A stretch of DNA of 64,000 nucleotides, taken from Chryseobacterium sp. FH2. Its GTDB lineage: Bacteria > Bacteroidota > Bacteroidia > Flavobacteriales > Weeksellaceae. The notes beneath the pieces are model-generated. The model made no database searches, was not told the DNA's origin, and saw only the letters and a list, made by a program, of their open reading frames with translations. Position numbers and translations under genes: made by a program. Each line of letters begins with the position of its first letter. The stretch's first letter is position 1. Below are positions 9,134-16,949 of the stretch, in pieces. The DNA lies in the NCBI RefSeq assembly GCF_001045455.1, contig NZ_LFNE01000012.1, positions 39,507-103,506 of the forward strand. Direction: 5' to 3'.

Positions 9134-9355
9134 ATGAAAACAATTAAAGATTTCAAAAAAGACAATGAAAAAATGTGTCTTGACCTAAAAAAAGCATCAG
9201 CTACTACAGGAGCTGGTCCAAAACGTATTGAAACATACACTACGAATTTGGCAGATTATGGTGGTAGTGATTCTGAAACATGGGTATATGATGGAGGAAC
9301 ACCAATTTCTGGTACAATTACAGATAGTCAAGGTAACAACCATACAGTTCTTTAG
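9134..9355 (+). CDS. Precursor peptide of a grasp-with-spasm RiPP
   Basis: 73 aa. The first 22 residues are a charged, helical leader (MKTIKDFKKDNEKMCLDLKK). A hinge ASATTGAGPKRIE follows, then a core rich in Thr, Ser, Asp, Glu and Gly: TTNLADYGGSDSETWVYDGG and a TDSQGNNHTVL end. ATP-grasp maturases join acidic side chains to Ser, Thr or Lys side chains as macrolactones or macrolactams, and this core offers several D/E and T/S donors. The gene lies between the GLPGLI gene and the maturases. Its precursor role is inferred from size, leader and position. Only one copy is seen. Confidence 0.75.
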   Translation: MKTIKDFKKDNEKMCLDLKKASATTGAGPKRIETYTTNLADYGGSDSETWVYDGGTPISGTITDSQGNNHTVL

Positions 9356-9381
9356 TTAAAACTAAGTTAAGTATAAATTTC

Positions 9382-9429
9382 AGGCTTTAATCTACAAATA
9401 TTGAATTTATTGATTAAAGCCTTTTCTGT
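9382..9429 (+). terminator. Stem-loop attenuator between precursor and maturase genes
   Basis: AGGCTTTAATC at 9382-9392 and GATTAAAGCCT at 9412-9422 form an 11-bp perfect stem, followed by TTTTCTGTTT. It looks like a partial intrinsic terminator. Placed after the peptide gene, it would let the precursor be made in excess over the enzymes. Confidence 0.55.
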
Positions 9430-9447
9430 TTAATTTATAGTTGTAAA

Positions 9448-10386
9448 ATGATATTGATTTCATCTGATAAATACGATTACACAACAAATGATGTTATAGA
9501 TTGGTTAATATTTTTTGATAAGCAATTTATTAGGCTAAATAAATTTGATGATTATCAAATTAGTTTTAATAATTTAAAATTAGAACTAGTATTTAAAGGT
9601 AAGATTTTAAATTTCAGTAAGTTAGATGGGTATTATTACAGAAAAGGGAAAATTCAGTATAAAAAAGATAATAATTCTATTGAGCATCTAAATGATGTAA
9701 ATAGTGAACATTCTAAAATAATAGATGAATACATCAACTTTATTCTTGAAAATAAAGTTTCTATAGGTAAATATACTAGTGCTACTATTAATAAGTTAAT
9801 TGTATTAGAAGTTGCAAAAAAAATAGGATTTAAAGTACCTAATTTTTATGTTCTTGAAAAAAAATCAGATATACCATCTTTATATGTTTGTAATAGGGAA
9901 CTTATTACAAAAAATCATTCTAATAATTCTTTTTTTGAATGTAGTGATGGGCTTTTAATTTCCTATACTGCAATAATTAATAATATTAATCATAAAAAAA
10001 TTCCTGAATCATTTTCCCCGTCACTTTTTCAAGAAAAAATAAATAAAAAGTATGAAATAAGAACCTTTTATCTGAAAGGAAAAATGTGGAGTATGGCAAT
10101 TTTTTCTCAAAGTAATAATATGACCGAGGAAGACTATAGAAAAACCTCAAATGATATAACTAGAAATGTTCCTTATGCTTTGCCAACAGATATTGAAGAA
10201 AAAATTAAAAACTTAATGGATAAATTAAATTTAGACACAGGTTCAATAGATTTAATAGTAAGTAAAGAAAATGAATATATATTTTTAGAAATAAATCCTA
10301 TTGGTCAGTTTGGTTGGGTATCATTTAATTGTAACTATAACATAGAAAAAGAAATAGCAAAATTTTTAGCCAATGAGCACTTATAA
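9448..10386 (+). CDS. gwsG: ATP-grasp peptide maturase of the grasp-with-spasm system
   Basis: 312 aa. The start MILISSDKYDYTTNDVIDWL and the YYYRKG segment near residue 61 are typical of the GwsG family. The ATP-grasp core is in the second half: KxHSNNSFFECSDG, then FQEKINKKYEIRTFYL, and a C-terminal LEINPIGQFGW that supplies the Mg-binding Glu and Asn residues. It should activate Asp or Glu side chains of the precursor as acyl-phosphates and couple them to a nucleophile in the same peptide. It is followed by a small ORF that overlaps its last codons and then by the SPASM protein. Confidence 0.85.
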   Translation: MILISSDKYDYTTNDVIDWLIFFDKQFIRLNKFDDYQISFNNLKLELVFKGKILNFSKLDGYYYRKGKIQYKKDNNSIEHLNDVNSEHSKIIDEYINFILENKVSIGKYTSATINKLIVLEVAKKIGFKVPNFYVLEKKSDIPSLYVCNRELITKNHSNNSFFECSDGLLISYTAIINNINHKKIPESFSPSLFQEKINKKYEIRTFYLKGKMWSMAIFSQSNNMTEEDYRKTSNDITRNVPYALPTDIEEKIKNLMDKLNLDTGSIDLIVSKENEYIFLEINPIGQFGWVSFNCNYNIEKEIAKFLANEHL

Positions 10387-10552
10387 ATTAATCAAAGAAA
10401 TGAAGCTAAATAAGGAAAAGCTTCCTGCAACATTTTCTTTAATTGAAAGAGTTGATTACATAAATACTACAGTTTTAAAAATATATAGCCCATATTACAA
10501 TGGTTATTTTAATATGAAAGTTTTTCATAAAAAGATTCACAGATTATTATGA
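10373..10552 (+). CDS. 59-aa small protein coupled to both peptide maturases
   Basis: The ATG at 10373 lies inside the last codons of the ATP-grasp gene and the TGA at 10550-10552 overlaps the ATG of the SPASM gene (ATGA at 10549-10552). The protein starts MSTYKLIKEMKLNKEKLPAT and includes FSLIERVDYINTTVLKIYS and a basic end KVFHKKIHRLL. It has no Cys and no hydrophobic segment. The tight overlap on both sides argues for translational coupling and stoichiometric production. I do not recognise it. A leader-binding or bridging partner is possible. A decayed reading frame is less likely given the exact overlaps. Confidence 0.6.
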   Translation: MSTYKLIKEMKLNKEKLPATFSLIERVDYINTTVLKIYSPYYNGYFNMKVFHKKIHRLL

Positions 10553-11646
10553 ATCATATAAAATTATTTGCTAATTGTTTAATCGTAATAGGAGTTAAGA
10601 ATGCACTTTTATGTGATTTACAAAAAAATGAATCTGAACTTATACCAGTTGAAATAGCCAAGGTTTTACAATTACTAAATTCAAAGATTCCATTACAAGA
10701 AATTTTATATAATTATAATAGCGAAGAAGAAGCTATTATAAACGAATATATCGATTATGTAATCGAAAAAGGATATGCATTTTATTGTGATATGGAAGAT
10801 TTTGACCGTTTTCCGAATTTAGATTATAAGTATGAAGTTGCTCATAGAATTACAAATTCTATTATTGAAAGAAATAATGAAAATATATTTGAAATTGGAA
10901 AAATTATTGATGAGTTAGAAAATTTAGGTTGTCAACATATTTCAATAGTTTTTTATACTGCCTTAACTAAAAATGATTTTATTAATATAGTTGGTCAATT
11001 TAATGATAGAAAACTAAAATCGTTTGATATTGTATCAAAGTGGAGTAATGAAATTAATAAGGAATTATTTAGAGTTTTCCCTATAAATATTCAATTATCA
11101 CATTTAAGTTTTTTTGGAACACCCAATCATTTTGTTGATACTATCGTTTCTGGATATAATTTTAGTGTTTTTTTCTCTAATGAAGATGTTAGAAATTTTT
11201 CTAATTGTGGAAAAGTCAATATAAAGTCTTTTAATACAAACTTACCAAAAGTTCTTGAAGCAGTTAATTTTAATTCATGCTTGTACAAAAAAATATCAAT
11301 AGATGTTAATGGGAATATTAAAAATTGTCCTTCTATGTCTCAAAGTTTTGGAAATATAGAGGATACAACATTGAAAAATGTCCTAAATCATTCTGAATTC
11401 AAGAAATATTGGAACCTTACCAAGGATTGTATAGAAGTCTGTAAAGATTGTGAGTTCCGATATATCTGTACAGATTGCAGAGCATATACTGAACAAACAA
11501 GTACAAATAAAGAAGGGTTGGACATTTCCAAGCCTCTAAAATGCGGTTATAATCCATATACTGGAGAGTGGCAAGAATGGAGTACAAACCCATTGAAACA
11601 AAAAGCAATTGAGTATTATAGAATGCAAGATTTTATCAAATCATAG
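10549..11646 (+). CDS. gwsS: SPASM-domain peptide maturase of the grasp-with-spasm system
   Basis: 365 aa. The C-terminal third has a SPASM-type cysteine set: C244, C260 preceded by GNIKN (G-x4-C), then C294, C298, C301, C307 and C310 (CKDCEFRYICTDC) and one more near residue 333. SPASM domains bind auxiliary Fe-S clusters. I see no CX3CX2C radical-SAM motif in the N-terminal 200 residues; the only such spacing is C294-C298-C301 inside the SPASM part. The N-terminal half (residues 1-80) may recognise the leader. The protein is paired with the ATP-grasp enzyme, but its reaction is not known. No transporter follows before the insertion sequence. Confidence 0.8.
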   Translation: MNHIKLFANCLIVIGVKNALLCDLQKNESELIPVEIAKVLQLLNSKIPLQEILYNYNSEEEAIINEYIDYVIEKGYAFYCDMEDFDRFPNLDYKYEVAHRITNSIIERNNENIFEIGKIIDELENLGCQHISIVFYTALTKNDFINIVGQFNDRKLKSFDIVSKWSNEINKELFRVFPINIQLSHLSFFGTPNHFVDTIVSGYNFSVFFSNEDVRNFSNCGKVNIKSFNTNLPKVLEAVNFNSCLYKKISIDVNGNIKNCPSMSQSFGNIEDTTLKNVLNHSEFKKYWNLTKDCIEVCKDCEFRYICTDCRAYTEQTSTNKEGLDISKPLKCGYNPYTGEWQEWSTNPLKQKAIEYYRMQDFIKS

Positions 11647-11848
11647 GGCAATTAACTGCTAACTTAAAGATAATGATATGTATTTATTGGTGTTGAAGTA
11701 ATTTATAATTTTATACAGAGTGATAAATATTGAAATTTTAAAAATAGTAATAACTCCTATTACACTTGCTTTAATAAGTGCAGAATGAACTTGTAACTAT
11801 TTTTGAGACAAAATTTATATACTCTTTATGCTACATTTTTAAATGATT

Positions 11849-12726
11849 AGACATTAAATTTTGATACTCTTTTATGGTTAAATTTCCTAAAGCCGAATGC
11901 CTTCTCTGTGTGTTTGTAAAATGTTTCTATATATTCAAATACAGAGCTTTTGGCATGATCTCTAGTTTCATATTTATTTTGATAGACAAGTTCAGTTTTC
12001 AGAGTTTTGAAGAAACTCTCCGCTACAGAATTGTCATAGCAATTTCCTTTTACTCATCAATTTTTATTTCATTTAAGGTATTCGTGATGTGCTTCGCAAT
12101 TCCGCTCATACTTCGAGTAATGTTTTTTCCGACTATTGATATAAATTCTGTGCATGCATACTGTATCCCTCTGTCTGAATGGAAAATTAAATTGTCATGA
12201 TCCTGTAAAGGACGGTACAGTCGTGCCATTTTCAAGGCAGCAATACTGGTGTCTTGAGCCTTCATCGTCTCACTCAATGACCAACCTATAACTTTTCTGT
12301 CATATAAATCAATAACCGTCGTGAGATACAACCAGCCCTGACCTGTTCGGATATAAGTAATATCAGACACCCACACCTCTTTACTGCTTTTAACCTGAAA
12401 ATTCTGATTTAAATAATTGTCAACAACAGGGTATCGATGGGATGAGTTGGTAGTCTTCTTAAACTTTTTTTTACAATACTTCTCAAACCTCTTTCTCTCA
12501 TCAGCTTTGCAACAAAAGGGCGAGAAGCTTTTATTCCTTTTGATTCAAGTTCCCTGACAATTCGAGGGCTCCCATATCTGCCACGGCTCCAATGATAAAT
12601 ACTGAAGAGCTCCGCAGATAAAATAGTTCTTCTTTCTGATCGCATAGTAGGCTTTCTTTTCTTCCAATGATAGAAACTGCTCCTGCTTACCTTTAATACC
12701 TCACACATCTTCCCGACAGGAAACAC
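11849..12726 (-). pseudogene. IS3-type transposase OrfB (DDE integrase), frameshifted
   Basis: The N-terminal part has the HTH_21-like segment KVSRSSFYHWKKRKPT and GRYGSPRIVRELESKG. The frame is lost in an A8 run near 12465. It resumes with VWVSDITYIRTGQGWLYLTT and HSDRGIQYACTEF, which contain the first two acidic residues of the DDE core. It is broken again near 12100 by about 50 extra bases with a stop, then continues as [18 protein letters not shown] (the Glu of DDE), and shifts once more in the final [10 protein letters not shown] segment. With at least three lesions this copy cannot make a working transposase. Confidence 0.85.
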
Positions 12727-12755
12727 TTTAGCGTGTTCTTTGGTAAATTTATATC

Positions 12756-13046
12756 TTACCCATCTCTCTTGGAGAAGATCCCTACCGCCTTTTTTAAGAT
12801 GTCACGTTCTAGCTTTGTTTCTTCAAGTTCCTTTCGAAGCCTCAGTAATTCTTCTCTTATAGGATCGGAGGAAATTTGTTTTTCCTTTGTAAGTTTACCT
12901 TCTTTGTGAAGTTTTCTCCAATTGACTAGACTTTCTTTGCAGATACCCAATTCTTGAGCTACCGAAGAGATATTACCTCGTTGCTCACTTAAAGATACTG
13001 TCCCAATCTTAAACTCTAAACTGTAATTTTTTCTGATCTTTTTCAT
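12756..13046 (-). CDS. IS3-family transposase OrfA
   Basis: 96 aa. It starts MKKIRKNYSLEFKIGTVSLS with a helix-turn-helix (SVAQELGICKESLVNWRKLH) and a leucine-zipper-like tail (LLRLRKELEETKLERDILKKA). This is the usual OrfA, which binds the IS ends and fuses to OrfB by frameshift. The frame itself is intact, but the partner orfB is broken, so the copy is inactive unless helped in trans. Confidence 0.9.
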   Translation of the reverse strand: MKKIRKNYSLEFKIGTVSLSEQRGNISSVAQELGICKESLVNWRKLHKEGKLTKEKQISSDPIREELLRLRKELEETKLERDILKKAVGIFSKRDG

Positions 13047-13115
13047 ACTCTTAAAGTTAAAGAGTATAACAATCGTGTCCTAACAAAGGTAGCACCTCCA
13101 AGGATAGCATGTCAG

Positions 13116-13151
13116 CCCGCCTGACGCAAAACCGATGTTAACGGCAAGTGG
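13116..13151 (-). repeat. Half of an attC-like palindrome next to the IS
   Basis: On the minus strand CCACTTGCCGTTAACATCGG followed by TTTTGCGTCAGGCGGG resembles one arm of the palindrome at 15640-15785 (CCACTTGCTGCTAACATCGG). The other arm is not seen, and the sequence soon meets the IS end at 13085. It is a truncated member of the same family of sites. Confidence 0.45.
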
Positions 13152-13180
13152 CTTTTTGTCGTTCGTTGTTTGTCGTCTTT

Positions 13181-14101
13181 TTAGTTAAACGACTGCCGAA
13201 ATTCCAAAGGCGATTGTTTTGTCTTTGTCTTAAACAACTTGCTGAACGATTGTAAATGTTCAAAGCCCAATTCGTAGGCAATTTCGCTTACGGATAAATC
13301 TGTTGTGGATAATTTTTCTTTCGCTTTTTCTATCAACTTGTCGTGTATGTGTTGTTGAGTGCTTTGTCCTGTCAATGTTTTGAGCAAGCTACGCAAATAA
13401 GTTGGCGAAACATTTAAGTTGTCTGAAATGTATTGAACTGTCGGCAGACCTTTTGTTATCAAATCATCGCTGTTAAAATAGTCTGAAAGTAGATTTTCCA
13501 AGCGGTCAAGAATTTGATGATTGGTAATTTTTCGGGTAATGAATTGTCGTTGATAAAAACGTTCCGCATAGTTCAAAAGCGTTTCTAAATGCGAAATAAT
13601 AATGTCTTGGCTAAACTTGTCGATGTTTGCGTGATATTCGTTTTTGATGTTTTCTACAATTCCATTGACAACAACTTTTTCTTTATCGGAAAGAAACAAT
13701 GCTTCATTTACATAATAGTCAAAGAATTCGTATTTCTTTATTTTTTGAGCTAATGATGTTCCCCATAAAAGGTCAGGGTGGATAAGTAAAATCCAACCCG
13801 AAAGGTCGTCTTCGGGACTTGCACCTGCGCCACGCAAAATTTGGTTGGGTGCAATGAAATACAACATTCCTTCGTCAAAATCATAGGTTTGCTGTCCGTA
13901 AAACAGTTTATTCTTGAAACCTTTTTTAAGTGAAATATAATAGAAATCAAACATTATACTTATTTCGGGAGAGTCTGTGCCGGGCAATTGAAGTGCAGCA
14001 TAATTCAATACGCTTATGAGTGGGTGTTCGGGTTTTGGCAAGCCAAAAATCCGATGTGCTTCGGTAATTGTATTTATTTTTCTTGGTTTCGTGTTTGCCA
14101 T
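13181..14101 (-). CDS. AraC-family transcriptional regulator
   Basis: 306 aa. The N-terminal domain is a cupin-like sensor (FYYISLKKGFKNKLFYGQQT, then DEGMLYFIAPNQILRG). The last 100 residues form the AraC DNA-binding unit: TVQYISDNLNVSPTYLRSLLK and LSVSEIAYELGFEHLQSFSKLF, ending KTKQSPLEFRQ. It is the last gene of a minus-strand run with an SDR, a small membrane protein and a DoxX-like protein. A TAACTTTGC element (14105-14113) sits directly before its ATG. It probably controls the SDR/DoxX genes, as in similar AraC-SDR pairs. Confidence 0.85.
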   Translation of the reverse strand: MANTKPRKINTITEAHRIFGLPKPEHPLISVLNYAALQLPGTDSPEISIMFDFYYISLKKGFKNKLFYGQQTYDFDEGMLYFIAPNQILRGAGASPEDDLSGWILLIHPDLLWGTSLAQKIKKYEFFDYYVNEALFLSDKEKVVVNGIVENIKNEYHANIDKFSQDIIISHLETLLNYAERFYQRQFITRKITNHQILDRLENLLSDYFNSDDLITKGLPTVQYISDNLNVSPTYLRSLLKTLTGQSTQQHIHDKLIEKAKEKLSTTDLSVSEIAYELGFEHLQSFSKLFKTKTKQSPLEFRQSFN

Positions 14102-14115
14102 AATGCAAAGTTAGT

Positions 14116-14469
14116 TTAATTTTTAAACGGATATTTGAGCCATATCATAATCAAAGGCAATGCTAAAAACGGAATTTCCATCAAAGTGATTTTGTAATTT
14201 CCTGCCCGTAATGCTAACGACATTATCAAAACGATTGATATTGCGTTCAGCAAATTGCCTAAGAAAAATATTTTTGGTATAAATAATAAAATTCCAACCG
14301 CAATGGTCAAAATACCAAGAATTGGAATGAATGATTCGCTAATTCCCAATTCATTCATCATTTTTAATGATTCGGGATTTTTCCTGTAGTTAAATGTGTC
14401 CCAACCGTGTTTGAAACTTAGCGATACTGACACTATCAGTAGCACTAATGAGATTATATTCTTTGTCAT
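14116..14469 (-). CDS. DoxX-like small integral membrane protein
   Basis: 117 aa with four hydrophobic segments: an N-terminal one (IISLVLLIVSVSLSF), two in the middle (FIPILGILTIAVGILLFIP; LGNLLNAISIVLIMSLAL) and a C-terminal one. The length, four-helix pattern and the KHGWDTF segment fit the DoxX-like family. These often accompany oxidoreductases and AraC regulators in Bacteroidota, with no defined biochemistry. Its start overlaps the preceding gene by 4 bp, so the genes are co-transcribed. Confidence 0.75.
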   Translation of the reverse strand: MTKNIISLVLLIVSVSLSFKHGWDTFNYRKNPESLKMMNELGISESFIPILGILTIAVGILLFIPKIFFLGNLLNAISIVLIMSLALRAGNYKITLMEIPFLALPLIMIWLKYPFKN

Positions 14470-14663
14470 TTTATGATGTAGTTGTTAAAAACGCAACTTA
14501 ATACCAATGCAATCGGAACACCTATTACAGCACTTGTTAAAGCCTTTTTGGCTTTATTCGGAAATTGGTTTCTGTGTTTGAAATACAAGAAAAATCCGAT
14601 TGGCGGAATGGCATTGGAAAGTATAAACCAAAACCTTGACAAACTATCATTATCGTTTTTCAT
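14466..14663 (-). CDS. Small two-segment membrane protein
   Basis: 65 aa from the ATG at 14663 (MKNDNDSLSRFWFILSNAIP). An upstream in-frame ATG would lie within the SDR gene and is not used. It contains FILSNAIPPIGFFLYFKH and a second hydrophobic stretch AVIGVPIALVLSCVF, so two transmembrane helices are likely. Its start overlaps the end of the SDR gene by 14 bp and its end overlaps the DoxX-like gene by 4 bp, so all three are one operon. It is a conserved type of protein in flavobacteria with unknown function. Confidence 0.7.
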   Translation of the reverse strand: MKNDNDSLSRFWFILSNAIPPIGFFLYFKHRNQFPNKAKKALTSAVIGVPIALVLSCVFNNYIIK

Positions 14664-15441
14664 TTGTTGTTGTTTGATTTTTAAATTCTTTAAATGTTTT
14701 GTGTGCTGAACGTGCAGCAAATTCAGGTGCAATTCTGCTCATTATTTTAGCGACTTTGGCCAATCCTGCCTTGATTTCAAATTGGTCTTTCAAAATTCCT
14801 TTAACCGCAACATTTACCAATTTATCCACTTTCATAAACTGATTTTTGTTGTGTCGGTATGTCCAATCTTTTTCAAGCGGTGTATCTACGCCCGGTGGTA
14901 TCAGTTCAAACACTTTTACATTCGTGTCTTCCAATTGCAAACGCAATGCTTGTGTATAAGCCCGAACTCCTGCTTTTGAAGCACTATAAATGGGGGAAAT
15001 GGAATAAGGCATAAATGCAATACCCGATGAAACATTAACAATTGCCGATGATTTTTGCTTGAGCAAATGCGGTAAAAACTGATGCACCATTTGGATAGTT
15101 CCCGAAAGATTGGTTACAATTTCACGATTGATATTTTCCAAATCCAAAGTTGTGTTTTGCAAATCTATTTCTCTCATAATTCCCGCATTGTTGATGACAA
15201 TGTTTAGTTGTGGAAACTGTTGCGTAACATCTTTGTAAAGCTGTTCAATGTCTTTCGGTTTGCTCACATCACTTTGAAATGTGTGAACTTTCGGAAACTT
15301 CTTTTTCGTTTCGTTCAATGCGTCAAGGTTACGCCCTGTAACAATGATGTTCGCCCCTTGTTCGGTTAGTTGTTTTACAAGCTCTAAACCAATTCCACTT
15401 GTCCCGCCTGTGATTAGGATTGTGCTGTTTTTTAATTCCAT
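14650..15441 (-). CDS. Short-chain dehydrogenase/reductase (DltE-like)
   Basis: 263 aa. The Rossmann motif TGGTSGIG is at 11-18, NNAG at 84-87, the catalytic Ser at about 139 and Y152-x3-K156 (YSASK). The fold is the classical SDR with NAD(P) binding. The C-terminal part (DTPLEKDWTYRHNKN) is like that of DltE-type oxidoreductases, which act on unknown substrates. First gene of a four-gene operon with two membrane proteins and an AraC regulator. An AACTTTGC element lies 20 bp upstream of the ATG. Confidence 0.85.
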   Translation of the reverse strand: MELKNSTILITGGTSGIGLELVKQLTEQGANIIVTGRNLDALNETKKKFPKVHTFQSDVSKPKDIEQLYKDVTQQFPQLNIVINNAGIMREIDLQNTTLDLENINREIVTNLSGTIQMVHQFLPHLLKQKSSAIVNVSSGIAFMPYSISPIYSASKAGVRAYTQALRLQLEDTNVKVFELIPPGVDTPLEKDWTYRHNKNQFMKVDKLVNVAVKGILKDQFEIKAGLAKVAKIMSRIAPEFAARSAHKTFKEFKNQTTTNEKR

Positions 15442-15461
15442 TTTCTGTCTTTTTTATTGAT

Positions 15462-15524
15462 GCAAAGTTGCAACGATGTCAAAAAACAGATTTAGCCGAA
15501 ACGACTTTTGTCTTAGTCAAAAGT
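15462..15524 (-). promoter_or_regulatory. Promoter and inverted-repeat operator of the SDR operon
   Basis: AACTTTGC (minus strand, 15462-15469) is a -7-type element. ACTTTTG-n7-CAAAAGT at 15504-15524 is a 7-bp inverted repeat upstream of it and is a candidate operator, perhaps for the AraC protein at the end of the operon. The rest of 15525-15639 has no supported gene. Confidence 0.4.
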
Positions 15525-15639
15525 GATTTGTCACTGAAAACAGTCAAATTGTTTGGGGTGGTGGGTGGGCTTTGGTCTTTTAAATTTTTTCTGTATCGTC
15601 TAGTCAGGTGTCTGTTTGTCGTTGTGGTGTCGTCCTTTA

Positions 15640-15785
15640 CACTTGCTGCCAACGGTTCGGGGCTTGGCGAAGTGCTGGACTTTCAGCATAACACTTGATA
15701 CGAAGCACACAGCTCAAATTTAGCACAAATTTTCATACGAAGAACGTCCGCCCCCATTACGCCAAGCCGATGTTAGCAGCAAGTG
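15640..15785 (-). repeat. attC-like long imperfect palindrome
   Basis: CACTTGCTGCCAAC at 15640 pairs with the inverse of GTTAGCAGCAAGTG ending at 15785. The arms continue as GGCTTGGCG and its complement CGCCAAGCC. The first ten pairs are perfect, then there is a bulge, then nine perfect pairs, then a loosely paired middle of about 65 bp. This bulged two-box stem with AAC/GTT ends is the plan of integron attC sites, although the end boxes do not fit the consensus exactly. It separates two regulator/oxidoreductase units. Confidence 0.55.
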
Positions 15786-15867
15786 GTTTTTATCGCCCGT
15801 TCGTTGTCCTGTCTGTCCGGTAGTGTGCTTGCAGAAAAATTAAAAATAGGGGAAAGGAAAAATTTTG

Positions 15868-16677
15868 CTATCTCGTCTTTGTCAGTTCTGTTGGTGCATA
15901 GCCAAACTGCTTTTTGAACGCAAAAGAAAAGTGCGAAAGGTTTTCAAAACCTAAGTCTAAATAGAAATCCGACACGGATTTGCCTTTTTGTGTTATCAGG
16001 TAATGGGCTTCCTGTAATCTTCTTTCCTGTAACCACTGCCGTGGTGGCTTACCGAATACTTTTTGAAAATCTCTTTTGAATGCTGCAAGGCTTCTTCCTG
16101 TTAGATAAGCGAAGCGTTCTACTTTCACGTTGAAATGAAAGTTTTTGTTCATAAAGGTTTCCAAGTCCATTTTGTACGGTTCGGAAAAATCGAATAAAAC
16201 ATCTTTCAGCGTTGGGTCGTATTTCAGCAACAAAAGCAATGCTTCTTTTTGTTTTAATCTGATAAGTTTCGTGTCGCCTTTGTTGTTCAATATGTCTTCA
16301 TAGTCCAATAGCGACTGCATAAATGCCCGTAATGTTTTATTCTTCGGTTTGATATACGCTAAAGAAATTTCCCCTTTATCTGCCTTATAGCCATATTCTT
16401 TACCGAACTCGTGTAAAATATCATCGTCAAAATAAATAGTAAGGGTTTTTATCTCTCCATTTTTAGGTGGATGTTTCACAAATTTCAGCAAGTGGTTTTT
16501 TCTCGAAGAATAGAGTTCTCCTTTTTTGAATACAGTCTTTTTTTGACCATCGTTCAATTCCATTTGCCCCGAAATGACCAATCCTAAACTATGGGTCTGG
16601 GCAAACTGCTCTCCGTCCCTGAACTCCGCAAAGTGACAGGAATAGTTGATAGGCAAAAATGGTTTTATTTCACTCAT
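15868..16677 (-). CDS. AraC-family transcriptional regulator
   Basis: 269 aa. The N-terminal cupin-like region contains LGLVISGQMELNDGQKKTVF and KKGELYSSRKNHLLKF. The C-terminal AraC domain has VERFAYLTGRSLAAFKRDFQ for the first HTH and VSDFYLDLGFENLSHFSFAF for the second, ending YAPTELTKTR. It stands alone between two attC-like palindromes, which is how a single-gene cassette would look. Its target is not visible. The leader of this gene begins with the GTTATACGTTTGAAA sequence that also occurs at 18670-18684. Confidence 0.85.
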   Translation of the reverse strand: MSEIKPFLPINYSCHFAEFRDGEQFAQTHSLGLVISGQMELNDGQKKTVFKKGELYSSRKNHLLKFVKHPPKNGEIKTLTIYFDDDILHEFGKEYGYKADKGEISLAYIKPKNKTLRAFMQSLLDYEDILNNKGDTKLIRLKQKEALLLLLKYDPTLKDVLFDFSEPYKMDLETFMNKNFHFNVKVERFAYLTGRSLAAFKRDFQKVFGKPPRQWLQERRLQEAHYLITQKGKSVSDFYLDLGFENLSHFSFAFKKQFGYAPTELTKTR

Positions 16678-16720
16678 CGCTCTGATATTAATTGTTCAAT
16701 TTTCATTTCCTGTTTCAAAC

Positions 16721-16915
16721 GTATAACGTCCCACGCATTGGCGAAGTGGCGGAAAATCGAAGACGAAAGTTTCGATTTAGACGACACGTAGCCAATGCTT
16801 TTTTGTCAATGCCTAAATTAAGAAAAAAGCCAATGCAAAAAGCATTGGCGGCATACGAAGACGAAACCTCAAACTTAGCCGTAACCCCGCCATTTTGCCA
16901 ATGCGATGTTACAGG
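16721..16915 (-). repeat. attC-like long palindrome with internal hairpin
   Basis: Left arm CGCATTGGCGAAGTGGCGG and the inverse of the right arm (CGCATTGGCAAAATGGCGG, 16889-16907) match in 17 of 19 positions. Outer boxes are GTATAAC (16721-16727) and GTTACAG. The interior has a perfect small hairpin GCCAATGC-AAAAA-GCATTGGC at 16829-16849. It is similar in plan to the palindrome at 15640-15785, but different in sequence. It fills the gap between an SDR and an AraC gene. Confidence 0.55.
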
Positions 16916-16949
16916 CAGTGTTTTTTGTCAATCTGTTATCAGTCCTTTG

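Larger units (their letters stand above)
11844..13085 (-). mobile_element. IS3-family insertion sequence (IS150-like), decayed
   Basis: Imperfect terminal inverted repeats bound the element: TGATTAGACATTAAATTTTG at the left and the inverse of a TGTTAGGACACGATTGTT end at the right, both followed by ATACTCTTT. The ends have TG...CA and the length, about 1.24 kb, suits IS3. Two genes, orfA and a broken orfB, lie on the minus strand. No clear 3-bp target duplication is seen (AAA against AAG). The IS lies between the RiPP cluster and the regulator array and may have removed a transporter gene or part of a cassette end. The exact left end is uncertain by about 15 bp. Confidence 0.75.

Noticed and set aside
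12409..12470. Programmed frameshift in transposase orfB at the A8 run
   Set aside because: The usual programmed shift of IS3 elements is between orfA and orfB. Here orfB has further breaks, so decay is more likely.
14466..14732. Longer 88-aa version of the small membrane protein
   Set aside because: The extra 23 residues are inside the SDR gene and are not protein-like. The internal ATG gives the usual overlap and length.
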